Notes: a model not told the origin generated them from the sequence alone. 64,000 nucleotides of DNA from QPIN01 sp965224575 (GCA_965224575.1 CBDCZQ010000006.1:620001-684000), one strand, 5' to 3'. Numbered from the stretch's first letter, positions 38,796 through 47,434 are shown. Made by a program: numbers and translations.

Positions 38796-38845
38796 CGGTT
38801 AAAATATACCCAATATGTAAAGACAAAGATGTAACCTAGGTAACA
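38796..38845 (-). promoter_or_regulatory. Operator copy 1 and -10 element of the DUF2934 promoter
   Basis: TGTAACCTAGGTAACA at 38830-38845, centre 38837.5. On the minus strand TATATT (38808-38803) predicts a start at 38796, putting the operator centre at exactly -41.5. No matching -10 is seen on the plus side, where there is no nearby plus-strand gene. The long 38698-39017 gap otherwise holds only a small hairpin at 38890-38907. Confidence 0.7.
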
Positions 38846-39017
38846 CTGGATTATTTTTTAACACACAATTAGGGAATAGATGCTGCCCTCCCTCTTTAAA
38901 AAGAGGGATTACATTAAGGAATGTGCAAGAAATGTTGAAGAGTTGACGGGAAAAACATGATAAGAATGTAATTTCCTTAGGGAGTAGGAAATAAATACCA
39001 GCAAGATTGGATGATGA

Positions 39018-39641
39018 TTATTTTCCATCTCCCTTATCCATGTCCTCTGCCATATCCTTGCGTAATCTCTCTAAATTTTCAGACCATGCCTCTGCATCGC
39101 CGAAATCGCAATATTTCAGGGTGCGATGATGCGGGTCTAATGTCTTTTCAGCATGTTTGATTGGACACCAGTATTGTTCTGTGCGACCTACTATCTCCCG
39201 AGCATATTCAATAAGGCCATTACCATAGCCGCAGTATGTGCAGTTAATTTTTTCGATTGCGTTCAAATAGGCAAGAAGATGTCGGTCGACAACCAGATAA
39301 TCGGTACGCTTTACTAAGGGAATACCATAGATGCGAAAGCAGATATGCTGATAAACAGTGAGTGATACATCCAGAATGATCAAGGGAACAATCATCCCAT
39401 ATATCACGGGGGCAGAGAGAATATAAGCCAAGGGAGTCTTGCGTAAATACTGCCAAAGCTCGGTTCGATGCTGTCGTTGCCAATTTTGCACGCTACGTTC
39501 AAAAACCACCTTGCCACGGCGTAAACTGTAATTAAATTGCTGACGTTTTTCAGCCAGCAGACTATCGACTTCCTGTTCCAGCTCTTGTTCTGTTACACGC
39601 AAACGTGCCAGTATTTCGTCTATTTTCGTTATAGTTTGCAT
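39018..39641 (-). CDS. Membrane-anchored protein with Cys/His cluster
   Basis: A 207-residue protein not recognised as a named family. Residues about 1-60 form a charged coiled coil. One or two hydrophobic segments follow (YILSAPVIYGMIVPLIILDVSLTV, about 73-97). The C-terminal half has NCTYCGYGNGLIEYARE, then EQYWCPIKHA and HHRTLKYCDFGD: three to four cysteines plus histidines that could bind zinc or iron. It is divergent from the Crp/Fnr gene, which suggests a functional link. Confidence 0.6.
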   Translation of the reverse strand: MQTITKIDEILARLRVTEQELEQEVDSLLAEKRQQFNYSLRRGKVVFERSVQNWQRQHRTELWQYLRKTPLAYILSAPVIYGMIVPLIILDVSLTVYQHICFRIYGIPLVKRTDYLVVDRHLLAYLNAIEKINCTYCGYGNGLIEYAREIVGRTEQYWCPIKHAEKTLDPHHRTLKYCDFGDAEAWSENLERLRKDMAEDMDKGDGK

Positions 39642-39772
39642 AGTCCACCTTATTTGTTGGGACTACTTTAATTCCGTAGCCTTAGAAAGTCGTAAAAACC
39701 CTATTTTCAAATTTATAATGATCAATAACATTGACAAATAATAAAAATGAATCTCGATTCTACCATGCTTGT

Positions 39773-39778
39773 TATAAT
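39773..39778 (+). promoter_or_regulatory. Possible -10 of the Crp/Fnr-type regulator
   Basis: TATAAT about 130 bases ahead of the regulator start. No good -35 at the right distance; the operator palindrome is absent from this region, so no auto-control by that site is seen. Confidence 0.3.
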
Positions 39779-39909
39779 GAATTTTCCTCAGTCTTATAGA
39801 CTGGTTATTCATATTTTTTAGACCCTCCATTTCTACAATTAAGAGCGTGCATGGATGATGAAAAGTCTATCTCTGTATGTAATCTAGTAAGAAAATAAAG
39901 GCAAATAAA

Positions 39910-40629
39910 ATGCAACAAGATTCCCCGCATTATGACCACTGTCTAGCAGTTCTTAAAAACTCTCCACTGTTTGGTCAACTAAGCGATACCGTTTTGCAGG
40001 ATATGCTGAAAATATTCCACTACGAAACGCGGTGTAAAGGTGATACCGAAATTTCGCCAAAACAAACCTCAGACCGTTTTTATCTCATCATCAAAGGTCG
40101 TGCCAAGGTTTCCATCTATAACCCGGACAACGGTAGAGAACATATCCTGTTCCTGCTTGGCCCAGGGGACGGCTTCGATTTAATCAGCCTGCTGGACGGC
40201 GAGTGGCATGATGCCGTGGGCACGGCACTGGATGATATGGAAGCTCTTTATACCACTGTGCAAAAGGCAAGAGAATGGATTAATCAACACCCCGATTTCA
40301 ACCGAGCCTTTCTACCCTACCTGGGGCAACAGATGCACACACTGGCAAATCAAGTGACCGACCTGTCTCTTTATGATACTGAAGCACGGTTAGCACGGCT
40401 GGTACTTCGACATGTGGTGCCCGATAAATCATCAGTTCATGAAATTGAACTGATCAATGATTTATCTCAAGAAACATTGGCTTCCATGATCGGTTCAGTG
40501 CGGGTTGTGGTGACCCGACATTTGCAAAAATGGAAGCAAAAAAATATCATTTCAGGCAAGCGCGGAAGCTGGTCAATAAACAATCTCAAGGTATTACTGG
40601 AGAAAGCAGAAGAGCTAATTGGAAATTAA
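39910..40629 (+). CDS. Crp/Fnr-family transcription regulator
   Basis: A 239-residue regulator. Residues about 18-125 form the cyclic-nucleotide-binding beta-barrel (FYLIIKGRAKVSIY, GPGDGFDLISLLDG), followed by the dimer helix and a winged helix-turn-helix (186-220: LSQETLASMIGSVRVVVTRH). It lacks the cysteine cluster of Fnr (only Cys11 and Cys42), so it does not carry an Fe-S cluster of that kind. In the recognition helix Arg198 and Arg203 correspond to the Crp arginines, but the Crp glutamate between them is replaced by Val, which fits a target with TGTAA in place of TGTGA. Its likely ligand is unknown. It sits beside the N-ATPase and is my candidate for the palindromic sites described. Confidence 0.85.
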   Translation: MQQDSPHYDHCLAVLKNSPLFGQLSDTVLQDMLKIFHYETRCKGDTEISPKQTSDRFYLIIKGRAKVSIYNPDNGREHILFLLGPGDGFDLISLLDGEWHDAVGTALDDMEALYTTVQKAREWINQHPDFNRAFLPYLGQQMHTLANQVTDLSLYDTEARLARLVLRHVVPDKSSVHEIELINDLSQETLASMIGSVRVVVTRHLQKWKQKNIISGKRGSWSINNLKVLLEKAEELIGN

Positions 40630-40631
40630 AC

Positions 40632-41519
40632 TCATTGATTCCCCTGCAAAGCCTCAAAACCAGACACCACATCAAGTAACTCCTCAGTTATTTGACCCTG
40701 ACGTTGCTGGCGATAATTTGCTGTTAATGTCTCTAGTCGCTCTTGAATATTTTTTTCTGCCACTTGCATAGACATCAATCGGCTAGCATGTTCACCAGCT
40801 AGTGATTCAGCACAGGCATTGAACAGTTTGATAAACAATTGTTGCTGAATTAAGGAGCTTAACAGCTTTTCAGCCGATAAAGAAAATTGGGGTAGCGAAC
40901 GTGAAGGCCACGGTTTTTTACTTTTATCATTAAAATTATTCAAATCAAAAGGTAGCAGTTGCCGTGCTTGTGGCGGATAACTGCCTTTTTGTTGACGTGC
41001 GTGATGGAACAGCATAACCTGTTCAACACCACTTTGTTGCCAGCGATCAATTTTTAACAATATTTCCTGCACCGTGCCTGTAATTGTATCCACTGTCCCA
41101 GGCACCAATAAACAGTCTTCTACAACTTGCCCCAATTCATGTAAGGACGCTTCAGCACGGGAACCGACTACCAGAATACGTCGAGAACCCTGATTTTGAT
41201 TAATTTTATCCAGTTCATTTATTGCATACTCAGCAATGCTTTCGTTATATCGACCACATAAACCATGATCAGAACCAAAAATAACGGCTCCCAGTAAAGG
41301 CTGAGCTTTTTTTTGCCTGTTTGATGTATGTGCCGCCTGATGCTGTCGCAATACTACCTGCAAGCCCATTTCGACACTTTTATTGTAGTGCTGCAAAGAT
41401 TCCTGTGCGCGTTCATATTGGCGTATGCTGACTGCGGCAAGCACTTTCATGGTGCGAACAATTGCCTGAAGATCGGCGCTGGTATCCATATCCCTCTGTA
41501 ATGCTTCAAGCGTTTTCAT
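40632..41519 (-). CDS. atpG: N-ATPase gamma subunit
   Basis: A 295-residue central-stalk subunit of the alternative ATP synthase. It has the family start (TLEALQRDMDTSADLQAIVRTMK) and the conserved MSMQVAEKNIQERLETLTANYRQQRQ helix at the C-terminus; FGSDHGLCGRYNE matches the gamma fold. The last gene of the operon; its start overlaps atpA by four bases (ATGA). The gene stops only three bases from the stop of the convergent regulator gene. Confidence 0.92.
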   Translation of the reverse strand: MKTLEALQRDMDTSADLQAIVRTMKVLAAVSIRQYERAQESLQHYNKSVEMGLQVVLRQHQAAHTSNRQKKAQPLLGAVIFGSDHGLCGRYNESIAEYAINELDKINQNQGSRRILVVGSRAEASLHELGQVVEDCLLVPGTVDTITGTVQEILLKIDRWQQSGVEQVMLFHHARQQKGSYPPQARQLLPFDLNNFNDKSKKPWPSRSLPQFSLSAEKLLSSLIQQQLFIKLFNACAESLAGEHASRLMSMQVAEKNIQERLETLTANYRQQRQGQITEELLDVVSGFEALQGNQ

Positions 41520-43042
41520 CGCTCATCCATGATGGGATTCAGTATTGATTTTGCAAAATCAACGAGCTGTTGTTTTTCTTCATCGCTTAATCGTTCTCCC
41601 TTGTTAATCTTGTTTTGCTGAGAAACAAACTGTCCTAAAAATTCATCACACAAAAGCTGACCTGCTTTTTTCACCTTATTAAGTGGCAGTAAATCAAATA
41701 ACCCTGCATTGAGTGACTGCAAGATGATGATTTGCTCAAAAACACTGAGCGGACTGCTTTCGTCTTGCTTTAGCACTTCTCTTACCCGCCGTCCTCGCTC
41801 AATATTATGACGGGTCACATCATCCAGACGGGTACCGAAACGAGCAAAGGTTTCCAGTTCCTCAAACTGTGAATATGACAAGCGTAATGGCCCTGATATA
41901 TCCAGATAGCTGGGAGGCTGGGCTTTTCCACCGACACGGGAGACTGATTTTCCGACATCAACAGCGGGTAAATCACCTTTTTGAAACAACACGGGCGATA
42001 GATATATCTGACCATCTGTTATTGAAATCAGATTGGTGGGAATATAGGCGGAAAGGTTTTGCGCCTGGGTTTCAATAATGGGTAAAGCAGTCAGACTACC
42101 GCCACCATATTGTTGCTTTAAATGCGTTGCCCTTTCCAGTAAACGAGAATGCAGATAGAAAATATCACCTGGATACGCTTCTCGACCTGGGGGGCGCCTG
42201 AGCAATAAAGACAGTTCACGATAAGCATGTGCATGATGGGTAAGGTCATCATAAATAATTAGTACATCGTGCCCCTGTTCCATAAACCATTCACCAATAC
42301 TGGTTGCGGCATAAGGTGCAATATAAAGCAGTCCTGGTGTAGTTTCGCCTGCGGCAACCAGCACTATACTGTATTTTAAAGCATCCTTTTCACGTAGCTG
42401 CTGAATCAGTTTGGCAACTGCCGCACCACGTTGACCTATGGCGCAGTAAATACAAATCATGTTTTTATCATGCTGATTGACTACGGTATCAATAGCAATG
42501 GCTGTTTTACCTGTTTGACGGTCACCCAGAATTAGCTGACGCTGACCGCGACCAACGGGGATTAAAGCATCAATCACTTTAATGCCCGTTTGCAAGGGCG
42601 TAGAAACGGGCGCGCGTTCAATAATGGGTCGTGCTTCCCGCTCTATCGGCCAACGTAAATCAGTTTGCAGTACACCCTCATTGTCCAGGGGATTCCCCAA
42701 GGGATCAATCACCCGTCCTAGCAATGCTTGTCCAACGGGTACATCAATCACCCGACCACTGCGCTCGACTCTGCTACCTGCTTTTAATTCAGTATCTTCC
42801 CCCAGTAGCACTACGCCTATTTCATCTGGGTCAAGATTAAAGGCAATACCCATAATTCCGTTTTCAAAGCGCAACAGTTCCATTGCTTTGGTATTGGGCA
42901 AACCACGAACACTTGCCACGCCCGAACTTACGCGTATTAATCGCCCTACTTCCCGTTCATGCAAGGTAAAGTTGTCATTTTGCACAATACTTTCAATATG
43001 CTTTTCAGCTTGTTGCAAATATTGCTGTAACAGTCCGTTCAT
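41516..43042 (-). CDS. atpA: N-ATPase alpha subunit
   Basis: A 508-residue F1 subunit. The P-loop GDRQTGKT is at 173-180, and the arginine-finger region has FARFGTRLDD. LPAVDVGKSVSRVGGKAQ is family-typical. It forms with atpD the catalytic hexamer. Four-base overlaps join it to atpF upstream and atpG downstream. Confidence 0.96.
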   Translation of the reverse strand: MNGLLQQYLQQAEKHIESIVQNDNFTLHEREVGRLIRVSSGVASVRGLPNTKAMELLRFENGIMGIAFNLDPDEIGVVLLGEDTELKAGSRVERSGRVIDVPVGQALLGRVIDPLGNPLDNEGVLQTDLRWPIEREARPIIERAPVSTPLQTGIKVIDALIPVGRGQRQLILGDRQTGKTAIAIDTVVNQHDKNMICIYCAIGQRGAAVAKLIQQLREKDALKYSIVLVAAGETTPGLLYIAPYAATSIGEWFMEQGHDVLIIYDDLTHHAHAYRELSLLLRRPPGREAYPGDIFYLHSRLLERATHLKQQYGGGSLTALPIIETQAQNLSAYIPTNLISITDGQIYLSPVLFQKGDLPAVDVGKSVSRVGGKAQPPSYLDISGPLRLSYSQFEELETFARFGTRLDDVTRHNIERGRRVREVLKQDESSPLSVFEQIIILQSLNAGLFDLLPLNKVKKAGQLLCDEFLGQFVSQQNKINKGERLSDEEKQQLVDFAKSILNPIMDER

Positions 43043-43773
43043 AATAACTCAGTTCCCAGTTCAGTCAGATAACGGTCAATATTCCATTCCCAACTTCGTC
43101 CATCAGCTTCCAGCGCAATACCGCTAAGCAGGTAATCCTGCTGTTCAAATACTAATTTGCTTTCAGGTTGAAAATTGTCAAACCATGTCTGTATTTTCTT
43201 TTGGCTCTGAATATCCATTTTAAAAGCCGTTATCATTGTGGCTGATTTTTCTTTTTGCAATGCCTGTTTAAAAGATGCCTGCTCCTTATCTGGCAAACGG
43301 GATAAGTGTTGCAAAAAATGCTCAATAATCTGCTTTTCCAGACTTTTGTCGGCTAATCGGGCGAGTGTTTTACGACTGAGCAAAAGAGACTTTTCAGCGA
43401 TGGTTCGACTCATTAGCGGTGCTAAATCCTGTTGCTGTTTATGAATTTCTGCATCAAATTGCGTTTTTTTCTGCTGTCCTTCTTCATTTAATCGCTGTAA
43501 TACCTGAGCCTTTTCAGCTGTTGCCTGTTGCTTTGTTTGCGTTAATATCTGGTCTTTTTCACGATTCAATTGCTGAATATTGTCTTCATACTGATTTTTA
43601 AGCGACTGCGCTTCCGCCATTTTGGTTTCCGCCTGTTGCAGTCGATTAGCAAGACCTTGCTCCCGACTTTCCATAGCACCGATAATCGGCTTAAATAACA
43701 GTTTTTTCAACAACCAGATCAGAATCAAAAAATTGATAATCTGAGCGCCAGTGGTAAACCAGTCTATAGCCAT
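43039..43773 (-). CDS. atpF: N-ATPase b subunit (extended)
   Basis: A 244-residue subunit with an N-terminal membrane helix (IINFLILIWLLKKLLF) and a long Gln/Lys/Glu-rich coiled coil (30-125). It is longer than the usual 160-residue b subunit. N-ATPases lack a separate delta subunit, and the extra C-terminal part (about 150-244) may replace it. This is an inference. Confidence 0.92.
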   Translation of the reverse strand: MAIDWFTTGAQIINFLILIWLLKKLLFKPIIGAMESREQGLANRLQQAETKMAEAQSLKNQYEDNIQQLNREKDQILTQTKQQATAEKAQVLQRLNEEGQQKKTQFDAEIHKQQQDLAPLMSRTIAEKSLLLSRKTLARLADKSLEKQIIEHFLQHLSRLPDKEQASFKQALQKEKSATMITAFKMDIQSQKKIQTWFDNFQPESKLVFEQQDYLLSGIALEADGRSWEWNIDRYLTELGTELL

Positions 43774-43776
43774 AAG

Positions 43777-44055
43777 TTAGCCCCCGGAGTGCGTAATGAT
43801 ATATTCCCAAAAAGGATTGGCAAATATCAGAATCATTGAAATGACCAGACAATAAATTGCTGTCGATTCAACCATAGCCAGCCCGACAAAAAGGGTGCGA
43901 GTAATGGTGTTGGTTTCATCGGGTTGTTGGGCAATTGCCGTTAATGCATGGGCAAGCGCTCGCCCTTCTGCTAACGCTGGACCAATAGAACCAATGGCAA
44001 TGGTTATTCCCGCAGTAAAAATAGATACCATGCCAATTAAGCTAATGTCACTCAT
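43777..44055 (-). CDS. atpE: N-ATPase c subunit with Na+-type motif
   Basis: A 92-residue hairpin of two helices. In helix 1 the loop after the glycine stretch reads GPALAEGRAL, giving Glu30; in helix 2 the ion site is VESTAIY with Glu63, Ser64 and Thr65. The Glu-Ser-Thr triad is known from Na+-binding c rings (Ilyobacter type), and the helix 1 Glu is a mark of N-ATPases. Na+ coupling is therefore likely but not proved by sequence. Confidence 0.93.
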   Translation of the reverse strand: MSDISLIGMVSIFTAGITIAIGSIGPALAEGRALAHALTAIAQQPDETNTITRTLFVGLAMVESTAIYCLVISMILIFANPFWEYIITHSGG

Positions 44056-44758
44056 AAGAGTCTCCTAAGGGTTGAATTAATTTTTTCTTTTCATCGTCAC
44101 GAGGGGTTGCCGAGGCAATATAAACCATTGTTAATACTGAAAAAATATAAGCCTGAATAGTTCCTGTCAGTAAGCCAAGAATCTGCATGACAATGGGAAA
44201 GAAAAACGGGGTAAAACTTAAAAATATGCCACCAATAACTACACCACTCATAACATTGCCGTATAGTCTGACTGCCAGTGCCAAGGTACGGGTAAATTCA
44301 CCGACAATATTAAAAGGCAACATAAATAAGGTGGGTTGACAGTATTGTTTAAGATAATTCCACAAACCAAGCCGACTGATACCGTAGAGTGGAACCGCAA
44401 TAAACACACACAAAGCCAGTGCCGTAGTGGTTGATAACGATCCTGTCGGTGGAATATAACCAGGAACGATAGCCAGCACATTAGAGACAAAAATAAACAG
44501 GAATAAACTGCCAACAAGTGGCAGATAGCGTGCAGGATCTTGTTGACTAACTTGACGAATTTGCTCATTAACCTGATAAACGATGGCTTCCAGCATATTT
44601 TGACCCTTTGAAATAGGCGGGTCTATTGATAAGCGTCGAGTTACCAGAAAGCTACCGATTGCCAGCAATGCCATAACGCCCCAGGTAAATGCCAGCGTTG
44701 CATTAATTTTGAAAAATCCATATTGCCATAAAATAATTTCGTCTGGGCTAAGTACCAT
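44048..44758 (-). CDS. atpB: N-ATPase a subunit
   Basis: A 236-residue integral membrane stator that carries the ion half-channels, with five to six helices. The essential arginine is Arg164 in LAVRLYGNVMSG. It overlaps atpE by eight bases. A 169-base gap with a large REP hairpin separates it from atpR, the only gap of any size in the operon. Confidence 0.93.
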   Translation of the reverse strand: MVLSPDEIILWQYGFFKINATLAFTWGVMALLAIGSFLVTRRLSIDPPISKGQNMLEAIVYQVNEQIRQVSQQDPARYLPLVGSLFLFIFVSNVLAIVPGYIPPTGSLSTTTALALCVFIAVPLYGISRLGLWNYLKQYCQPTLFMLPFNIVGEFTRTLALAVRLYGNVMSGVVIGGIFLSFTPFFFPIVMQILGLLTGTIQAYIFSVLTMVYIASATPRDDEKKKLIQPLGDSYE

Positions 44759-44833
44759 AGTTTTTCTCCTTATTTAACATAGTTCCTGTGCTGAGCATCA
44801 CGACCATTAAGTTAAGAGTTACTGCTTGCTATC

Positions 44834-44895
44834 GTAGGAGCGCGCTTTAGCCGCGATTGTTCAGCTACATAATCGCGGCTAAAGCACGCTCCTAC
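44834..44895. repeat. REP hairpin inside the N-ATPase operon
   Basis: GTAGGAGCGCGCTTTAGCCG at 44834 opens a 25-base arm whose complement is at 44871-44895, with one mismatch and a 12-base loop. Both ends are GTAG/CTAC. The core GCTTTAGCC recurs in the hairpins at 49499-49547. It lies between atpR and atpB and would form a strong stem in the mRNA. Confidence 0.8.
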
Positions 44896-44927
44896 AAAGA
44901 GACATGCTCTGGAATAGCGATCAGTTA

Positions 44928-45209
44928 TTAACTGATTGGAACTTTAACCCGCTGGGTCAAAATAACTCGAGTCAAAATAAAACCAGCCAGACAAATCAAA
45001 GTAGCTTGCCAGCCTCGCAGAACGACAGGATAAAACCCAGCCACCACCAGTAAATTACGAATAAAAAAACTGCCAATCATCCACAGAGCTTGATGATTAA
45101 CAATACTTAAACGGCGTACAGTCAACCACAGTCCGCCAAAATAAATCAGCCCCAATAAAGCACCCCAAAAAAATACCGCACTATTTAGATAAACAGCTTC
45201 AATCATCAT
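44928..45209 (-). CDS. atpR: N-ATPase AtpR
   Basis: A membrane protein of about 93 residues with three hydrophobic segments, specific to N-ATPases. The start is placed at 45209 (or 45206), where GAGGAG precedes tandem ATGs; a longer frame to 45239 has no support. IRNLLVVAGFYPVVLRGWQ carries the conserved Arg that is proposed to bind the c-ring carboxylate during assembly. It overlaps atpQ. Confidence 0.85.
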   Translation of the reverse strand: MMIEAVYLNSAVFFWGALLGLIYFGGLWLTVRRLSIVNHQALWMIGSFFIRNLLVVAGFYPVVLRGWQATLICLAGFILTRVILTQRVKVPIS

Positions 45210-45513
45210 CTCTCTCCTCACCGATCCAGTGCCAGGCATTCATGCATCCCAGCACTATACCGACAAACATTAGCGTTAACGTCCAGGAAACTTGCCCTGG
45301 CCAGTTTTTATCAATCCAAATTCCTAGTGCAATGCTGGCTACAGTTGGAATCATCACTGCCCAGCCAATCAATCCAAACATACCCAGTCCAAACCAAATT
45401 TTATGGCGTTCGTTTTCCCGCGCTTTAATTTTCCGTTTGGCGCGTTGCTCAACAGACTTTGTAAAATCAGTTCCACTCTCTGGTTTTTGATTATTTTCTG
45501 CCATCATATTCAC
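45199..45513 (-). CDS. atpQ: N-ATPase AtpQ (AtpI-like)
   Basis: A 104-residue protein with two membrane helices (LGMFGLIGWAVMIPTVASIALG and TLTLMFVGIVLGCMNAW) and a basic N-terminus. It matches the ATPase-gene-1 group found between atpC and atpR in N-ATPase operons. The stop codon is inside the atpR start region. A role in c-ring assembly or Mg2+ handling is proposed for AtpI relatives. Confidence 0.82.
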   Translation of the reverse strand: MNMMAENNQKPESGTDFTKSVEQRAKRKIKARENERHKIWFGLGMFGLIGWAVMIPTVASIALGIWIDKNWPGQVSWTLTLMFVGIVLGCMNAWHWIGEERDDD

Positions 45514-45514
45514 C

Positions 45515-45892
45515 CTACATCTGCATAAAATGTCTGACTACACCCGTTTCTAATCTTGCTAATGCACTGCGAGCAATTCGTTCGCTTTCATTCAGTTGCT
45601 TAAACCGTTGCTCTACCGTGTCTTTTAATGTTGCCAGATCATCACCTTTCACTGCATTGTAGGCTGAGACTAAAACCTCGTCACCACATTTGGTCAATAT
45701 GCCTTCATCTATAGCAACAAAAACTTCCTCTCCACTTTCAGAGATAAATTGAAGCAACCCTGGCTTGAGAGCAGAAACAAAATCAATATGCCGTGGTTTT
45801 AAACAAAAACTGCCATCCAGCCCTTCTGCTATAATTTTCTGCACAGCTTCGTCAATTAAAATATGACTGGGTAACAGTACCTTTAGCCTCAT
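45515..45892 (-). CDS. atpC: N-ATPase epsilon subunit
   Basis: A 125-residue subunit. MRLKVLLPSHILID and GSFCLKPRHIDFVSALKPG are the N-terminal beta-sandwich, EEVFVAIDEGILTKCGDEVLV the family core; a short helical C-terminus follows. It overlaps the atpD end by four bases. Confidence 0.9.
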   Translation of the reverse strand: MRLKVLLPSHILIDEAVQKIIAEGLDGSFCLKPRHIDFVSALKPGLLQFISESGEEVFVAIDEGILTKCGDEVLVSAYNAVKGDDLATLKDTVEQRFKQLNESERIARSALARLETGVVRHFMQM

Positions 45893-47313
45893 TTTTTGAC
45901 CTCATCAATACTGCCAATCATATAAAATGCCTGTTCGGGGATTTGAGAAAACTCATCATTCAGAATTCTCTCACAGCCATCCAGTGTATCTTTCAGGCTA
46001 ACCAATTTTCCTTTACTCCCCGTAAAGTGTTCAGTGGTCACAAACGGCTGGGTCAAAAAACGCTCCAGTCTACGCGCGCGATTGACAATAGCGCGGTCAT
46101 TTTCACTCAATTCTTCCAGCCCCAGCATCGCAATAATATCCTGCAACTCATCATATTCTGCCAATTCCCTACGCACTTCGGTGGCAATGGTGTAATGCCG
46201 TTCACCGACAATCGCGGCGTTAAGCATTTTGGAACGCGAAGCTAATGGATCTACCGCAGGGTAAAAGCCCTGACTCGCCCGTTTGCGCGCTAACACCACA
46301 GAAGCGGAAAGATGACCAAACACATGGGTTGCAGCAGGGTCAGTAAAATCGTCAGCTGGCACATAAACCGCCTGAATTGAAGTCATACTACCGCCGACTG
46401 AATTGCAAATACGTTCTTCCAGTTCAGCGAGTTCAGTCGCCATCGTAGGCTGATATCCAACCCGAGAAGGAATTCTACCCATCAGACCAGAAACTTCAGC
46501 ACCTGCCTGAATAAACCGAAAGATATTATCAATCAGCAACAACACATCACGCTGAGTGTCATCACGAAAATATTCAGCAACTGACAAGGCGGCATGGCCA
46601 ACACGAAAACGTACACCCGGCGGTTCATTCATTTGCCCAAAAATTAATACCGAATCCTTTAGAACGTCTGCTTCATCCATCGTGCGATAGAGTTCTTCAG
46701 CTTCACGGCAACGCTCGCCAATACCACAGAAAACACTGATGCCCTGATAATGGCTGACCATATTATTGATTAATTCAGTAATCACCACTGTTTTTCCAAC
46801 GCCCGCACCACCGAATAATCCAGCTTTACCGCCTAGTTCTAACGGCGCTAATAAATCAATGATTTTAATGCCCGTTTCAAAAACGTCTGAGCTAATGCTT
46901 CTTTCTGATAATTTTGGCGGTTTCTGATGAATGGAACGAACATGAGCCGTTTCAATCGGTGGTTTGCCATCAATAGCATCCCCAAAGACATTAATCATCC
47001 GACCTAAAACTGGTTTACCCACGGGGACTGACAGAAAAGAGTCAGAATTAATAACAACTGCACCCCGTTCTAAACCCTCAGTAGAATGAAAAGCAATGCA
47101 ACGCACTTCTGTTTCATTAAGATAGCTGGTTACTTCAAGAACAATCTGCTGTGCATGACCTGTCAGCAACATTTGGTTTATTTGCGGTAGCTGACTTTGA
47201 AAAATCACATCCACCACACTGCCTCTGATAGATTTAACACACCCGTTAACAATGCTTGATTTAGCATCATGTTCCATCATTTCAGTCACTGGAGATTTGA
47301 TGTTATTTTTCAT
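45889..47313 (-). CDS. atpD: N-ATPase beta subunit
   Basis: A 474-residue catalytic subunit and first gene of the atpDCQRBEFAG operon, the gene order that marks N-ATPases. The P-loop GGAGVGKT is at 168-175, and GERCREAEELY carries the catalytic Glu; DNIFRFIQAGAEVSGLMGRI and VPADDFTDPA are intact. The start at 47313 lacks a good ribosome-binding site; Met12 or Met13 could be used. The divergent promoter with operator copy 2 is about 80 bases upstream. Confidence 0.96.
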   Translation of the reverse strand: MKNNIKSPVTEMMEHDAKSSIVNGCVKSIRGSVVDVIFQSQLPQINQMLLTGHAQQIVLEVTSYLNETEVRCIAFHSTEGLERGAVVINSDSFLSVPVGKPVLGRMINVFGDAIDGKPPIETAHVRSIHQKPPKLSERSISSDVFETGIKIIDLLAPLELGGKAGLFGGAGVGKTVVITELINNMVSHYQGISVFCGIGERCREAEELYRTMDEADVLKDSVLIFGQMNEPPGVRFRVGHAALSVAEYFRDDTQRDVLLLIDNIFRFIQAGAEVSGLMGRIPSRVGYQPTMATELAELEERICNSVGGSMTSIQAVYVPADDFTDPAATHVFGHLSASVVLARKRASQGFYPAVDPLASRSKMLNAAIVGERHYTIATEVRRELAEYDELQDIIAMLGLEELSENDRAIVNRARRLERFLTQPFVTTEHFTGSKGKLVSLKDTLDGCERILNDEFSQIPEQAFYMIGSIDEVKK

Positions 47314-47350
47314 GGATTCACTTTATGACAAGGTGATAGGGGAAAAATCT

Positions 47351-47434
47351 TAATAGCATTCTAATACAAATTTTTTCTTTTCACTGTTACCTAGGTTACA
47401 TCAATTATGGATTGTTTAAGGTATCTTTTTAGCA
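47351..47434. promoter_or_regulatory. Divergent promoters sharing operator copy 2 (atpD / helical protein)
   Basis: TGTTACCTAGGTTACA at 47385-47400, centre 47392.5, is the reverse complement of copies 1 and 3. To the right, TATCTT (47422-47427) predicts a start at 47434, and to the left TAGAAT (minus strand, 47363-47358) predicts a start at 47351. Both put the operator centre at -41.5. Confidence 0.72.

Noticed and set aside
38890..38907. Hairpin as a terminator of the 39018-39641 gene
   Set aside because: The stem CCCTCTTT/AAAGAGGG has only a two-base loop and no U-run follows in the minus direction.
39910..40629. True Fnr (oxygen sensing by 4Fe-4S)
   Set aside because: The N-terminal cysteine cluster is missing; only Cys11 and Cys42 are present in this half.
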